From NCBI GenBank assembly GCA_030248295.1, contig JASANH010000183.1, positions 682,001-746,000 on the forward strand: DNA of 64,000 nt, given 5' to 3'. This stretch comes from Mesodorylaimus sp. YZB2_4 (taxonomy: Eukaryota; Nematoda; Enoplea; Dorylaimida; Dorylaimidae). This document shows positions 34,766 to 48,400 of the stretch, piece by piece. Every line of letters starts with the position of its first letter. Position 1 is the stretch's first letter. The notes beneath the pieces were generated by a model. The model ran no database searches. It worked only from the letters and a program-made list of their open reading frames with translations, and was not told the origin of the DNA. The position numbers and the translations under genes were made by a program.

Positions 34766-35929
34766 TCGTGCTTTTAGTACATTTGGATGAAACATTTAGT
34801 GAGTGCTGTTTTCATTTTCGATGTTGGCTGACGGACAGTTTGTTCCAGAAAAAGGGCCTTCATGTTTACTGTTTCAGCTAGATGTTTCTTAATATATTTC
34901 GCATGGTCTCTTCTCAGTATTTCGCGGTTCAATTCTTGTTCGAATGGCGTCAACTTGACCTTTTAGGCATCCGATGACGCACTAAAAGTCTAGGCTACTT
35001 CTATATTTTAGCACAAATTTCTTCCCGTTTCATTCATTTTATGAGCTGCTTCCTCGTTTCATCTATTTACGGGCACAATATCTGTCAAAGCGTGGGTCGA
35101 CTGACAGCTCATTACGTCGAAGCTTATCTTACTCGGTTATATGCCCAACCAGCAGACGTCAGCACCCCCAATTTAGATATGTTTGGCGGCTTCGCATGCA
35201 CTAACGTTCTCCGAGGGCGTCCACGAGTACTTGAGCGCTTATTTCCACTTTAAGTGTCTGTCCCCTTCATACATGAGCTGACGAGACCAATTTCGTCGGA
35301 CTAAAGAGAGGTAAGGCCTAAACCCGACCATTTATCATTAGCTTGCCTGTTTATTCCGCTTGACATAATTGGCGCAAATTAACCTGTAAATTTTTCAGTA
35401 ATAACAAATGTCTCACGATCAGTTATGAAAAACTTCCATTAAGCTTGATTATGCCAATCATAGACAAACGATTGCACTGCGCAGCTGTTATGAATTGAAA
35501 AAAATGTCGAGTGGACATAGTCGGTCGAGCGAAGACTTTTAAAAGCGATTCACCAACCGAGTCCTGTTTTTTCAAGCCCTGGAGTGGCATGTGCGTGCTG
35601 CTAGATTGATTGTGAGCTTTTAAGAAGTCGGTCCATTTGAATCTTTCCTATTACCTTATTATGCATTTGCTGCCCTCATTTATGGTATATGGACCAATCA
35701 CTTATGCGCACTCTTGGCCCGAGCCAATTGAGTGCCCTCTGTATTAGGTCAACTTCCAGCGATTGCGATTTTTGTAAGCTCCCGTCACTTGGACTTTTTG
35801 AGGTACAATATACGTGCATGCAGCATAAAACATTGCAACAAAGCAAGTGTGAGTAAATCGTCCATACATTTATCAATATATGTGCATAAGACGAAAAAAT
35901 GTCTTTTGTACGTAAATATATACCGCATA

Positions 35930-36260
35930 AATATACTTGTATGCACACATACACGTTATGTAACTGCATATACTGTACTGTGTGACTTTGCTGCACATGT
36001 ACATATATTCATAAAATTACATATATATACCTATATAAATGTAATTTTGTGCGTATTTATATAAATATATACACGACGATGCATGCACAGTACAATACAT
36101 GCATCTGCGCACGCATAAATACCGCACATCCACATGCATGTATATATATGCGTGTGCATTACCAGATATTACCAGATGCCAGATACCAGATATGCATTAT
36201 ACATATGTGCGCGTGGGTTTGCACCTACAGTATGTGTATGAACAGTATTATGAACAGTGC
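35930..36260. repeat. AT-rich alternating dinucleotide stretch
   Basis: Dominated by TATATA, TACATATATA, ATGCATGCA and GTGTGCAT-like alternating purine-pyrimidine runs. Similar sequence fills the middle of innexin intron 1. Confidence 0.6.
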
Positions 36261-39200
36261 TGTGCAAAAATTCAAATATTATGGTTTTCAACATATTACA
36301 GGATGCATGTTAGTAAAACTAACTTCCTTCCTTCATACTCCTACCTGCATATCAGTATCAGCACCTGTCGCATAATGCGCATCCAAAAAAGTTTTCCAGT
36401 GCTTTTCGTTCTTGGTTTGCTGCATTTATATCCTGCTGTGTTGCTCCTTCGAGAAACTCTACGTGGCAAGGTGCCTGTTTCTAATCAATACAAAGAAGCT
36501 TAGCATTTCATGTTTTTCTAGACCAGAGGTGCGAGTAGTGTGGTAGCCTATGATTGTCTTTTCACGTTTATGTACTCCTTGTCACCCATCCGAGCGAACA
36601 TGTCATATACGACCATTTTGTGTTGTGCTCTGCTCTTTTATAGCCACTATTAGATCATTGGTTCTCCCCTTTTCTGCGGTATAATGACAGATATTGTGCT
36701 CGTTACCACGACCAGTCGCCGCCAATACGAGCACATTGCGGTCATTTGGTGAGTGAAAAACACAATGCGGCTGCGGCTCGAAAGTTTTCACGCTGACTGC
36801 ACACTTATGGCTTACCAAATGAGGGGATTCGAGTGGCCTCGCATGTAAAACCTCAACCTATGCGGGCGTGTGTGCTTTGAACACGGGGCATAATAGCTGG
36901 GAGACGAGGGAGACGAAGTTGAGGCCGAGGGGAGGAGAAAGCTAGTTGAACTACTTCGCCTTCATCCATGTTGGCTCGCTTTCGTTCATTTTCGTTTTCT
37001 ACCATGGCTTATGAATAAGTCATTATCGCGCGCGGCGAGTACGGGCGATATATGACCATGGTCAGCCGTAGAGCTTTGAGTCGGAAGCCGAAGCGAGACG
37101 AAGCAACTTGGGAGGTCTGGCCAGTATATTCAACTCTTTTCTCCACCGTTAGCTTTTTCCTTTTTACTTTTCACTCCCTCGTCCTTTCATTTGTAGGTTT
37201 CACACGCAAGCGACTCGTCTTCGTGCCACCTTCGTTCGAGCTCCAAGAAGTGACTCTAATTTAATACCTTATTTGGTATAGTATGATTTTCTAGCGTGTA
37301 GCTTTTCACTACACCTACGCAGATTAGCTCCAGTGTTTGGTCACATTCTACATATATTAGAGTAGAGTGAGAATCAGCAACTTAGCAACATCCATTCTCC
37401 AATGACGTCAAAGCCATCAGGTCAGTCTGTCCTTTGGCTTCCTGTCCTCTTACGGCTACTGGTCCTTTCCTCAGTGCACTTACAAGGGTGAACAGTCGTT
37501 TATGACGACTTGCCTAATCGTAAGGGTCTGAGGGTTGCAGTGCGCAGTCTCAGGGTCCTTACTGTGTGGGACACTTTTCACGTGTGGAGGCCAGATATTC
37601 CTACAGTAGGTGGTTAAGCAGGCTCGTGCGAGGAAAGCTAGAAGGTGTCAGCGGCATAAACTTTAATTGCACTGATCTAACTGTTCTCTGATATTTGTGC
37701 CTACATTTAGAAACGATCGTTGAACGTGTCTTTCTTTTATTTTCTAAATCGCTTACTCGACTCTCAACATGCAAACAATGTGTTCATCTCAGAAATGTCG
37801 TTTCAAGTACCTCAAACATTGAAGTCTCATGTTTTTATTCTGTTTCATTTTCTGGATAAAAATCTGATCGTGAGTCCTTTCTAAAATTAATAAGGCTCAA
37901 AGTTTATGTTCCGGCAATTTTTTAAATGAAGGTGCGGGATATCTACATACCTATGCACATACTGTATGTATGGCCTTGCATTTGTGTGAAGCATACGGTA
38001 CGTACTGTACTGTACAAAGCATACACTTCCACTGCACACCCTGTAAACCTCGATCCCTTGGCAGTGCGCGCGCGCACTATTGTTAGTCGCTATTGTGTAA
38101 TTCCCATCACACAAAAGAAAACAAAAGGTTTAAAAACTGTGAGCACCTTAATTTTGTTCTTTCTTGTCACCGTAGCTTTTCCGCTATTTATAGGTACCCC
38201 TTCTGCTTCAATTGTTTGTAGTTATCTTCTCCTCTCTGGTTTATGCGGTGCTTCCCATCCATCCTCTGATTTCCCGACTTTCTCACAAATTACGAGTATC
38301 TCACTTATAGCTTTACTGAGGGGCCTTATAACGCCCCCTCCGTGAATATTATCCCAAATTGTAAATGGGTATATGGCTCTAATTAATCACCGATTCAACT
38401 GTAAGATGAAAAAACTAAAATTAGTACAAAAACCGAAGAGCCTATCGAAAGAATTTTCGTTTGATTCGTCTCACTACTATCGGACTTTAAACCAGTCCAG
38501 CTGCGCAAGAAGCGTTCACTTTTATTTCCTCGTTCCATTTCCTTCATGTTGTAAGCACGCATTCATTGCACTTTATGTCCTATAGCAGCTGATCGCGACA
38601 CATGTAAGTCTAATTTCTTTAATCCACGCCTGTGTGCCCCACTTAGACTAACGTTTCTTTTTTAGCCGCCTAAACATTCTCAATCCTCAAAAGAAGCAAT
38701 TGGTTCGATGTGGTGGCCCGAGAGTAGGAATAAGGGGTGACGATAGGGACAAGAGACGGGGCAGGGCAGCGTCTTCATTTTTCTCAAACCATTACCTACT
38801 CCACCTCGAATTGATTCGTCCCTGTCTCCATCTGGGGCTGCCTATATGGCCAGTAAGCTACCTGCCTACCTCAGCTTCTATAGAGACCTTCCTATTTTTA
38901 ATGAAAAACTATTCCACGACCCCGTCTACGGCTACTTACCCGTAGCTTGGAGGGGGGTTGAAAAAGGAGCCAGACCTGTCTTCAGTGTGAATGCGCAAGT
39001 ATTTTGTTGGTCAGACATAGTATGGTAGCTAGAAGTGTCAGAATATGCGTCATATGTGTCTGATCGCGAGCGGAGGTGCTAGCCTGGCTGACGTTTTCCA
39101 ACTCTTATGACGACTAAGTGATGTAGGTGTCCACTTAGCGAATGATGTTGTAGCTGCCAACGTGCGGGTGGCACCCCACTCTGTCATTGTCTTTAGCAAA

Positions 39201-42200
39201 AAATCCCCATCCTGTTCAGATCAAGTATCAGCAGGTGATTTTGTTGGCTTACATACGTACAACAGAACACGTGTCAGCTGGGGCATTAGGTAGTTAATGA
39301 CCCTGCGTCGCCACTATTATGATAGCTTATCAGCTATTCACCTAATGCATAGGCCATGCAGTTTGCCAGTAGCATGTTTTGTGATAAGCTAATAAATATT
39401 TTGTAACAAAAAGACACTGCTTTGTATTTGCATGAGCACAGACCGCGACCTACTTGATTCTTTGATTCAGCGTTGCCCTATTGTCGTTTCCTTTCGACCT
39501 TTCATTCGTCTTTCCCAAACCCACAGCTCTTTTCTCAGTGCTGGTGTCTATATTTATAAGCTGAACCTAATCGATACCCACTTTCAAGTTTCGCCTGCTT
39601 TCCTCTAACAGAGCCTAACACGTTTCGAGTCGAGGGAATAAGACCATTTGTCGAATAGGAAAAATTATTTACCTGAGGGGATTCGGGAGGCGAGTAGCTA
39701 TAGGAAACCTTGTTTAGTGCGCTTCGTCCTATCAGCTAGCTTCTCTTATATTCTAGCACTATAGTCTAACCTCGGATGATCTTGTTGTGCTAGGTAAGGC
39801 CTGAGTGTGCATCGAATTAGTATCTGCTATCTAGTGTAGAGTACCATATCAGGCTACCTACATTTATTGGCACGCAACCCTCAAACCTCACGTGCCTCGT
39901 CAGGAAGGTGCCGGACAGAATCCTTGTTGTTCAGGTGTGAGTCAGCGGTTTGAAAATGTCGATTTCCCGATTTGGAGCTGTCGTTCGCTCTTGTAAGCCC
40001 GTCTTTCTGTGTATGACTGAGTACTGTTTCAGAAATTAGCTATTCCTCGTCGTACCTGTCTCTGCACGTGTCTCGTTTACATATTCAGCCATCTCCATGC
40101 CTAGCTTACATGCCCATTTTGGGAATGCTTCACTTAATTTTCAATATTTTACACGCAAAATGCATCTGCGCGAGCGCCACATATGGCCAGGTGTGGACAC
40201 GCCTAGTGGCCAGGGTAGGAGGACAATTGGATAGGTACATAATCGAATTTGTGTTTCCTCTTCTGTTTTGTCTACCGCATAGTCGATTGGTTGCCGTAGA
40301 CTTAGGCAGTTGACTAGTGCGCACGAGGCTTATATAAATTAGGAATTATCGATTTAGACGCAGTCTAGAGGCAAACAAAATTTGAAAAAGAGCCATCGTG
40401 GAAGCGACAGGTGGAAGATTGGGTAGGGCAGAAATTGGATCGGTGTGAATGGAGGTGAGGCTGGAATACAGTAAATAGCCTCCGTGTGATTTGCGAGGGT
40501 CCTGGAAGGTCTTGTGTATGATAGGATGGCGTAGGCTAACGGTGAATACCCCGAATAATAAAGCCGAGTAAGAGTCCTGTACTTTACGTCTATTTGAAAC
40601 ATCACTTTTGTTACCCGCGCCTGACATGACTTATAATTTCCTATGCTGATTTCAGTGGGTAGACAATACGCTTTTATATCTGGACTTCTCAAGTAAGCAC
40701 AATTAGGTAGAAAAAGACATAGGTTATTACGAATGCTAGTGAAAAGGTGATACGCAGTCACCAGCTATGACAATGATCTTGCATTCGATGTCAAACTTGT
40801 GACACATCATCTTATCAGTTGCAGAGACAAGCTCCCTCATCAGTAGAGTCCAGTGTTTTGTTTTCTCTGTGCATCATTTTCCGCGGTGGGTAATTATCTT
40901 AAATTACCTGATATTTCATCAAGCCAAACTCCAACCAACTATCAGCTGAAAATCCAACCTGTGCCTCCCTATCATAAGATACCGCTTATCTTTTTCGGTC
41001 AACATATTTCTTTTCATATCAACGTCAACACCGAGCTGAGTTCGATACTTGAGCATTTTTCATGGCGTATCCTCATCCCCTCGTGGGCTTAGCATCCGCT
41101 TGCAGGACTCTACGGCCATTTTCTAAGCTCGTTAGTGAACTATAGATATGCCATGCTTAAATGCATTGAACCATTACTTTTTTACTCACAAAATTCTCCT
41201 TTTACATGGCCGATACGAGGCGCGCTTAGTTTCCTCAATGAAGCGAATTTTTATTCTATGGCTTCCTCTCTTACAATACGGGTATTTCCTCGGCTAGCCG
41301 AACACCCATGCAATGTAATAGTCACTGGCCAGCCGACGCCATGAATAAAAAAGGGGGCCGAGCGGACTAGAAGAAAGAATAAGAGTGAGGGAAAGAGGTG
41401 GAGGATGGTGGGAGAGAAATGAGAGGAAGAAAATTCTCTTTTAACGCCTAGCTATTGCAGTATATAGAATGTATTCAAAAAAGCTTTTTTGGCGGCGCCT
41501 CTATAAAATACTGCCTCCGTAGTCGATTCGTCAGCTGTCCTTTGAAAAACACAGCCCGCCTCGAGCATTGAGGCATGGTGAAAATGAGCATAGAGTGCCG
41601 AGATGGTGCGTGGAGAGAAGAGTGAATGTGAAAAACGGCTTCCGTCTCATTATCATAAAATGGTACTAGCTTACGTCGATTGAGTAATATCGAGCTTGCT
41701 TGCCTTTCTCAGGGTATGGCTAGTATTGACGCTCCGTCTGTTCATTTTAAGGGTCTTAAAAACGTGAAAATCGACAGGTTTTAGTCCCATAAAAGGAAAG
41801 ATTGCATGCAAGCACCTGATTCTTGGCCTCACTACTGTATGTGTCGCCATGCTGAGCCATGACCACTGCTGGGCCATACAGCTATACTGCGCTTGCATGT
41901 GTTTTGATGTACCTGGTGTGGCTTTGGGTCCAAGTGCTGTACGTGGCTGCTTGGTCATTGCGTTTGGTGCATTTGACTTTTTTGCATATTTTGCGCCTTT
42001 TTTAATACCATGTAGGGAGTAGTTGAAATTGTCAAATTAGATCCTATTTAGGATACACTTGACTAGTACCAAGACCCATATTCCTACCCTGGAGTTTAGC
42101 ATTGGCCACTGATGATCTATTTTCTAGTTTATTATGATAGAATGGGTCTTAGATGATGCATTGGTATCGCGGGACATGGATTGAGAGGAAGGTTGGTGAA

Positions 42201-45200
42201 AAGACGGTATGAACACGTGGGAATTTTCCATAAATGGAGTAGAGGAATGTAATTATTCGGTCTTTGTGTAGCTAGTTTAAAAAGATGGAGTGCCTGCGCC
42301 TGTAGTGAGCGTGAGGGATAAGGAGGCTTACTGGGTGTAATTGTGTTGCTGATTCCTCGTGGAATGGCAATTAAACGGAAGGAGAGATTGGAGAATCCAA
42401 GAGAAACTGTTGTTGTCGTTGTTTACTCAAGGCCGTTTGCCAGAAACGATTTCTCGGATATGGGGATGAGGAAAAAGGGATTCGTGATAATTTTGCAAAA
42501 ATTGAATAATCAGCTGTTGATAAAATGATAGCTTATCAGTTACCATAAATATTGAAATTATCCAGGGGGAATTATTTTATTGGGGGGGGGGGGGGAGGTG
42601 GGAATAGAAGTCTCCAACACTTTTAGGTATCTATCCATTTTGCACCATGAAAATAACGCCTTTACTTAAAAAATGCGTGGACTATTGCAAGACACGGAAT
42701 ACCTAGATGAACATAGTTTTTTTTCCTTTACGTTCTTTTTCATCTGAAACACCAGGAAAGAGTGTCAATGAGATCGGCGATCGCACGTGCTGGGGCTGGA
42801 CATAAATCCGTAATGCCGACTTGGGTGAAGTAAGGAAATTATTGAACCGAATCGGCCCCAGGAGAGGAAGTAAATAAGTGTTTACTGTAATTAGATGAGG
42901 GTTTAACTATGCTGTATTTCGGATAACTGCGAATTGAGTGGGACAAGAGTGCAAGATTATACCTAGTTTTGGATGAATTTTTGTAAAACTTTTCTGCTGG
43001 CTGACTCTGGCCAAACTCCCATAATGTGTGTTTCTTTTACATAAAGCGATAGTTAGCAATGAGATTAATTGTAAGTTTTAGCCGCAATAACAATTTATCT
43101 ATGCAATAGATATTTATAAATCACACGGGATTCATAATGGCTGTTTCTACCCCCTCCCACTCCAATACTTTTGTATTCTTGACTTCCCTTCATACTCGTA
43201 TCGTGTTGTAATGGAGAAGTGGGGGTTAAGACGAAAAGACATCGTCTTATTCTGCACTCGTACCTCATAAAAGCAAAGGATAAGACTCCAAAATTGAGTC
43301 GATGGAGCTTGTTTTTCAACATCGAAGACTAGGGACTTCTGCCTTTTTCAGCCCGCGCTCTCTCCCTCATTCACTCTTCTCGATTTCACCCGTCTACTTT
43401 TACCGCGACTCACCACATTTATGTTGGTCGTACACATGTCCCATAAATGGAGTGAAATGCGAGGTCTATACATGGACGGTGTACTCTGGCCATCTCGATT
43501 TCCCGTTCGATTGAGTTATAGAGGGAGCCTAGAAAACGGAAAGAGGAGACGGGTGAGGTGAGGTTTTGTTGTCTGATAATTTACATCGGTATGTGTGTGC
43601 AAATGCTCGCTGTGAAAGGATGGATCCATTTCCCGCTATTTTTTTCAAGAATGCATTGTGAGAAGGCTCGGATGGAGACGTAGGTGTATGTGTGGTCACT
43701 GGAGAAGGAACGGGAAGGAGGCGGTATTTCTGACTAGCATCCGCTACCATGATAGCATCAGCGTGATATTTTTGAGACACCTTCCTATTATTATGCTCTG
43801 TCGCCCCGGGCGAAGGCCAGCTTGGACGGGGAAAGGAAGTAAGAAAGTGAAAGCTTGGATCGACCACTTTTGTCTCACCCCTTTAAACATATTGCCCAGT
43901 TCATTTTCCGCTTTTCATAAAAAAGACCGGCCAATGACGGCAAATTTTTCAAATTGCAAAGGCCACGGAGTGCGCGATGGGGTTTTTTAATGTTGACGTC
44001 AGTTGTCAAACGTGTAAAAACACTCATCCAGCTGGAAGTCAGTGAGTAGGTCGGTTCGAGTGCGTACGTAGACTGTGATTGAGTGATCGAGCAGCAGGTT
44101 GACCCGGCAAAGGTTGCCAGTGCTTCTATGCTCTATTTGCATCTACGATGTGTCAAAATGGGATGCGGCTTCGAAGTAAGCAGAGTCTTACTTTTCTTTC
44201 TTTTTACCAGTACCTAAGTAGCTTGCATTTGAGCAGCTCTTGTGTTTTTCTCTGCCAGTTTCACCATTCTGACGGGCAGCCTGGCACTCGCTGAATTCTT
44301 CATTTTCGCAACTCATCTTTATTTTTGAAGACTGCTCATTTCCCTAATGCTTTTCAAATCCTATTTTCCGACTCCGCCCTGCTCTTATCCTCGACTAGTA
44401 CGACAAACAAATCTAAGCTTAAAAACTTTCACAGCTGTCTTCCAGAAGTCAGCAGGTGTGAAAAATTGCTTATACCACTACTAACACCGCCGAATGATCT
44501 GATGACTGACACTACCATCTACACACCTACTTTTTTCCCCCTTGCTCTCACTCAAAGGAATGCAAAAGAGTAATAGTTTTTCGAACATTCCTCATATTTG
44601 ACTTTTCAATTCGTGTTCCACCAAATGTACAATTTCTCAAAAAATGTGTTCTCGATTTATTTCGAATCGATGTAGTTTAGTCTGGCCCCGGCCCGAGCAC
44701 AAAAAAGGGTAGCTAGATTCTACAACCGCGTGTTTCTGTCAAAAAGATTTATTTAAGTCTTTTATAATAGGTTCGACTTCGGAGTTTAAAATGTGTGCAC
44801 AATTATTTTTAGGGGCGTCAGGTCGGTAGAGTAAGGAAGGTTTTACTAGTGTGCCTATGTAGGATGCTGGCTGCAGTGTTCAGAGGAGGACCAGGTTTCA
44901 GCTCTGATAAATATGTCTCTAGTGTCCGAGTGTCCTAGTATGACAGGCAGATGTGGGAGACGGGTATCAAATACCTACAGGAGTCAAATTATATATAAAC
45001 CTTGTACCTAATTATGTTACCTATAAAGTTTTACTACTGCCATATCTCCTCCCACATATGCGCGAGCTACAGTAGCTACCTTATTTAAACTGACCCATAT
45101 TCCAGGTTTTATTCGCGCCTTCATGAATTTTTCTCCCGAATCCGTGAGAAGCAGGTGGTGGCGCCCGATCATCTGTCGCTGAGTAATAATTTATACGTTG

Positions 45201-45473
45201 ATTGTTGGTGCTTTCATGCACAGTTTTGGACACATGATCAAGAATGTTTGTAGAAACATGAAAAATTATGGGGCATAGATACAGTGGACAGTGGAATAAA
45301 CATTTATAAGTAATTGACTCGTCGCCATAGTCTGTCTTCCATCAAATTCGAATTCTCTGCGATCAGCTATTAATCTTAAAAATTTATTAAGTTGATATTC
45401 ACGTTTTGACTGTTTTCGAATTTGATTAATAGAATCTACAGTAGTTACATTTGTATAACTATCTTCACTCACC

Positions 45474-48400
45474 ATGCTCTTATACTATTTCGCATCGGCT
45501 GTAAAAAATGTTCAATTCCATGTGGACGACGATATCATTGACAAAATGAATTACTATTACACAACTGCCATTATTCTGGTCTTTGCTATTTTGGTCTCTG
45601 CAAAACAATATGTTGGATTTCCTATTCAGGTAAAATCTATTTCTTCTGCCGCTTGAGAAAATAGGAAAACTTGGATGTGAAGGTGTAAGACGCTAGTCTC
45701 ACAACAAGTCGAATGTTGAAATAGGTTTACTCGACCGCACCGTACGAACACACAGATGAGACTAACTAGGATAGTAACAAAAGGTTATAAGTGCAATGCA
45801 CAAAACAAAGGAAGACCAGGGAACCAGTCAGCATGACCTGTACCCGATGTTGACTTAGGCCTAACAGGCAAAGATAGCACAAGTGCCACTCACACAGCTG
45901 ACATTATCATGGCACACAGACTAGATCTTATATCTCCCTTACAAGGGGGCAACTACGGTATCTGACAATACAGTATACACTATAGACACAGCTGGTTACA
46001 TAACAAAAAGAAGATCTAGGGGTTCTTGTACATTCAGTAGTGCTGATGCATATCCGTTTTTTATCATTTGGTAGGCCGCTTTAGAACTCCAAAATAATTC
46101 TGTCAGTATTATGTGTGTACATATGTATGTGTGCGCATGCGTGTACACATTCGCATACGGAATAATGCATATCCGCGCAAGATGTGTGCCAAAATGGCTT
46201 ACACATATTCTTTCCAGACTTTCGCATATATGTATATAAGCCAATACATTCTATACTCGAATTTAATTATGGCGGCGGCATATTTATAAATCTTTATTTA
46301 CAGTGTGCACAAGCTTATATATATATATCTATATATGTATACATTATATGGGAGTACATATATAGCTGTATCCACATACATACATGGATACGAAAAAGCC
46401 GCCTTTTCTTGCCTTATCCAAAATACATAAATTACTTGCATATCTGAATATACAAGAATATATATATTACAGATATACGCATGTATAAATACAATACTCC
46501 TACTTGTCCTAAATGTATTATGTATTATGTATTATGCATTTTGGGCTAATTATGCATTATTCCGCACCGCACTGTCAGTGGACTACAAGATATTTTGCGT
46601 ATTGCATATCGCCATGTTTCAGTGTTGGGTGCCAGCCACATTCACCGAAGCAATGGAACAGTACACGGAAAATTATTGCTGGGTACAAAATACTTATTTC
46701 CTGCCAATGGAAGATTATGTACCACCAAATTATGCCGAGCGCGAACAACGCCAAATCGGCTATTATCAATGGGTGCCTTTTATTTTGGCCCTAGAAGCAC
46801 TACTATTCTATGTTCCCTGCATTATTTGGCGGCTATTAAGTTGGCAATCAGGTGAGATGAGAGCAGAAGCTTAGCGTATATCAGCAAACAACTATCGTTT
46901 TCCCTTTCGAAACAAATTTACAAAAGGTTTCAATCAGCCAGGGCTACTTTATGTTACAAATTATGTTAAAATTTGAGCTTTCTAGCTTGACGAATAGTTA
47001 CTCTTCCCACGGCGTCGAGAGCACTAAACGTAAGAGGGGCATCAGCAAGAATAGCACAGTCCTATAACCATAAGCTGGTGTGTTTTGTCAGCTAGAGTCA
47101 GCTAAACTCTGCCCGTTTCGAAAGTGCTACTTCACAGATTGGCAGGGCATATTTTGGAAAAAAGGAAATTGTGTCCGTACAAGCTCGATTGGGAATATAT
47201 TTTATTAAATATTACGCTTCGGACATCAAGTCACCTCAAGAATTTATGCTTTCAATTTGGTATCCTAGTCGGGAGGCGACTGCGCTTAGCTTTTCAGTGG
47301 GGGCCGAAAAGTTTCTACCCTGCTAGCTTCAACCTTGCATGAAGCTGCTGCATTTCATATTTATGGCAAAAATTACCAACAATTTTTGCGCAAACCACAT
47401 TTACTTCTTTTGGCCCTTCGCAAGAATGGTTTTCCGAACAGACTGCCTTAAGACTAGATTAAATAAAAAATATCCCCAATCGATCTTGCACATTTTCTCT
47501 TTTTTCCAAAGTATGCTCTGCCAGTCCATGAAGTAGCAATTTCGAAAGGGTCACACTTTAGCTGGCTTTAGTAGCAGAATAGAAGTACGAGCTATTTATC
47601 CAGGGAATTTTGTTGTCTGAAACCCTAACCTTCCCCATGAAACTTATTTTAGATAGGTTCCACCATACTTTTTGTTGATTTGTAGGTTTCCTAAAAGCGA
47701 GGGAGTTTTCTCTAATTTATGACCTCTGTTCCTCTGAGGATTTTTACCACTGAGCTGGGCTTGGTGGTGAACTAAAATCTGTATAGTCTCATTCTATCCA
47801 TAAAATTTGTACCACACTGGCGAATTGAGACCATTTTAAAGTTCGGTCGATTGCCCCAAAATAGGTCTGATAGTAGAATAATGCTGATAAGCGTAGCTGA
47901 AGTAGACTTTGAGGGGGAATCGGAGGATAACAAAAGATTGGTTTCCAGTTTGATTTCAAAGGTGAATAATCAGATGTAATACTGGGTCGAGTGACCAGTG
48001 GAGCTTTTGCACCACGCCAAAAACCCAGGGCAGCCAACCAAGTCTTCCGACCTAGTCCCTGCTGAAACATCACCCTGACGGGTGACTCTCCTAGCTGCTG
48101 GCTCCATGCAGAGTATCGATTGCCAATCGAGCCTCTACACATGGCACCAAGAATTACCGTAAATCCTCTCCTACAGTAAATGTCTCCTTTAACAAACATA
48201 GGACAAACAGTAATCTACTGTAGGTAGGTACTGCGCGAGTACTAATAATTGATGGATGTTGAAGGGGGAGGACCTTGGATATGTGTCCAGGTATTGGACG
48301 ATGGGCATACGGTAATATACTGCTATATACCGGCTAACCAATCAGCTGGTCAGTATGATCAGGGAATCGATCAGCTGGCCCAATCTATATGCTCGGCTGA

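Larger units (their letters stand above)
30491..45473. other. 15-kb gene-poor region
   Basis: No gene is supported on either strand apart from a very weak small open frame at 34098-34184. Notable content: a CGTTATCGTT-type repeat (34608-34765), an alternating pyrimidine-purine AT-rich stretch (about 35930-36260), a 14-base G run (42582-42595) and scattered TACTGTA words. Acceptor- and donor-like sites occur but do not join into frames. Confidence 0.5.

Noticed and set aside
35676..36503. Cluster of overlapping open frames of 100-134 codons.
   Set aside because: They arise from alternating AT-rich simple sequence (repeated Tyr, Ile, Cys, His codons) rather than coding constraint.
39956..40313. 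Possible two-exon gene: ATG at 39956 with a GTAAGC donor, a CAG acceptor and an 81-codon frame ending at 40313.
   Set aside because: Joining the donor to the acceptor creates TAA at the junction, and the frame shows no family resemblance.
44158..44320. ATG reading MGCGFE followed by a GTAAGC donor, suggesting an N-myristoylated protein start.
   Set aside because: The next acceptor in phase meets a stop within 12 codons and no further exons could be linked.
45106..45253. Exon-like open stretch after a TTCCAG acceptor with coding-like composition (REKQVVAPDHL).
   Set aside because: No upstream exon or donor could be connected and no domain is recognised; kept only as a note.
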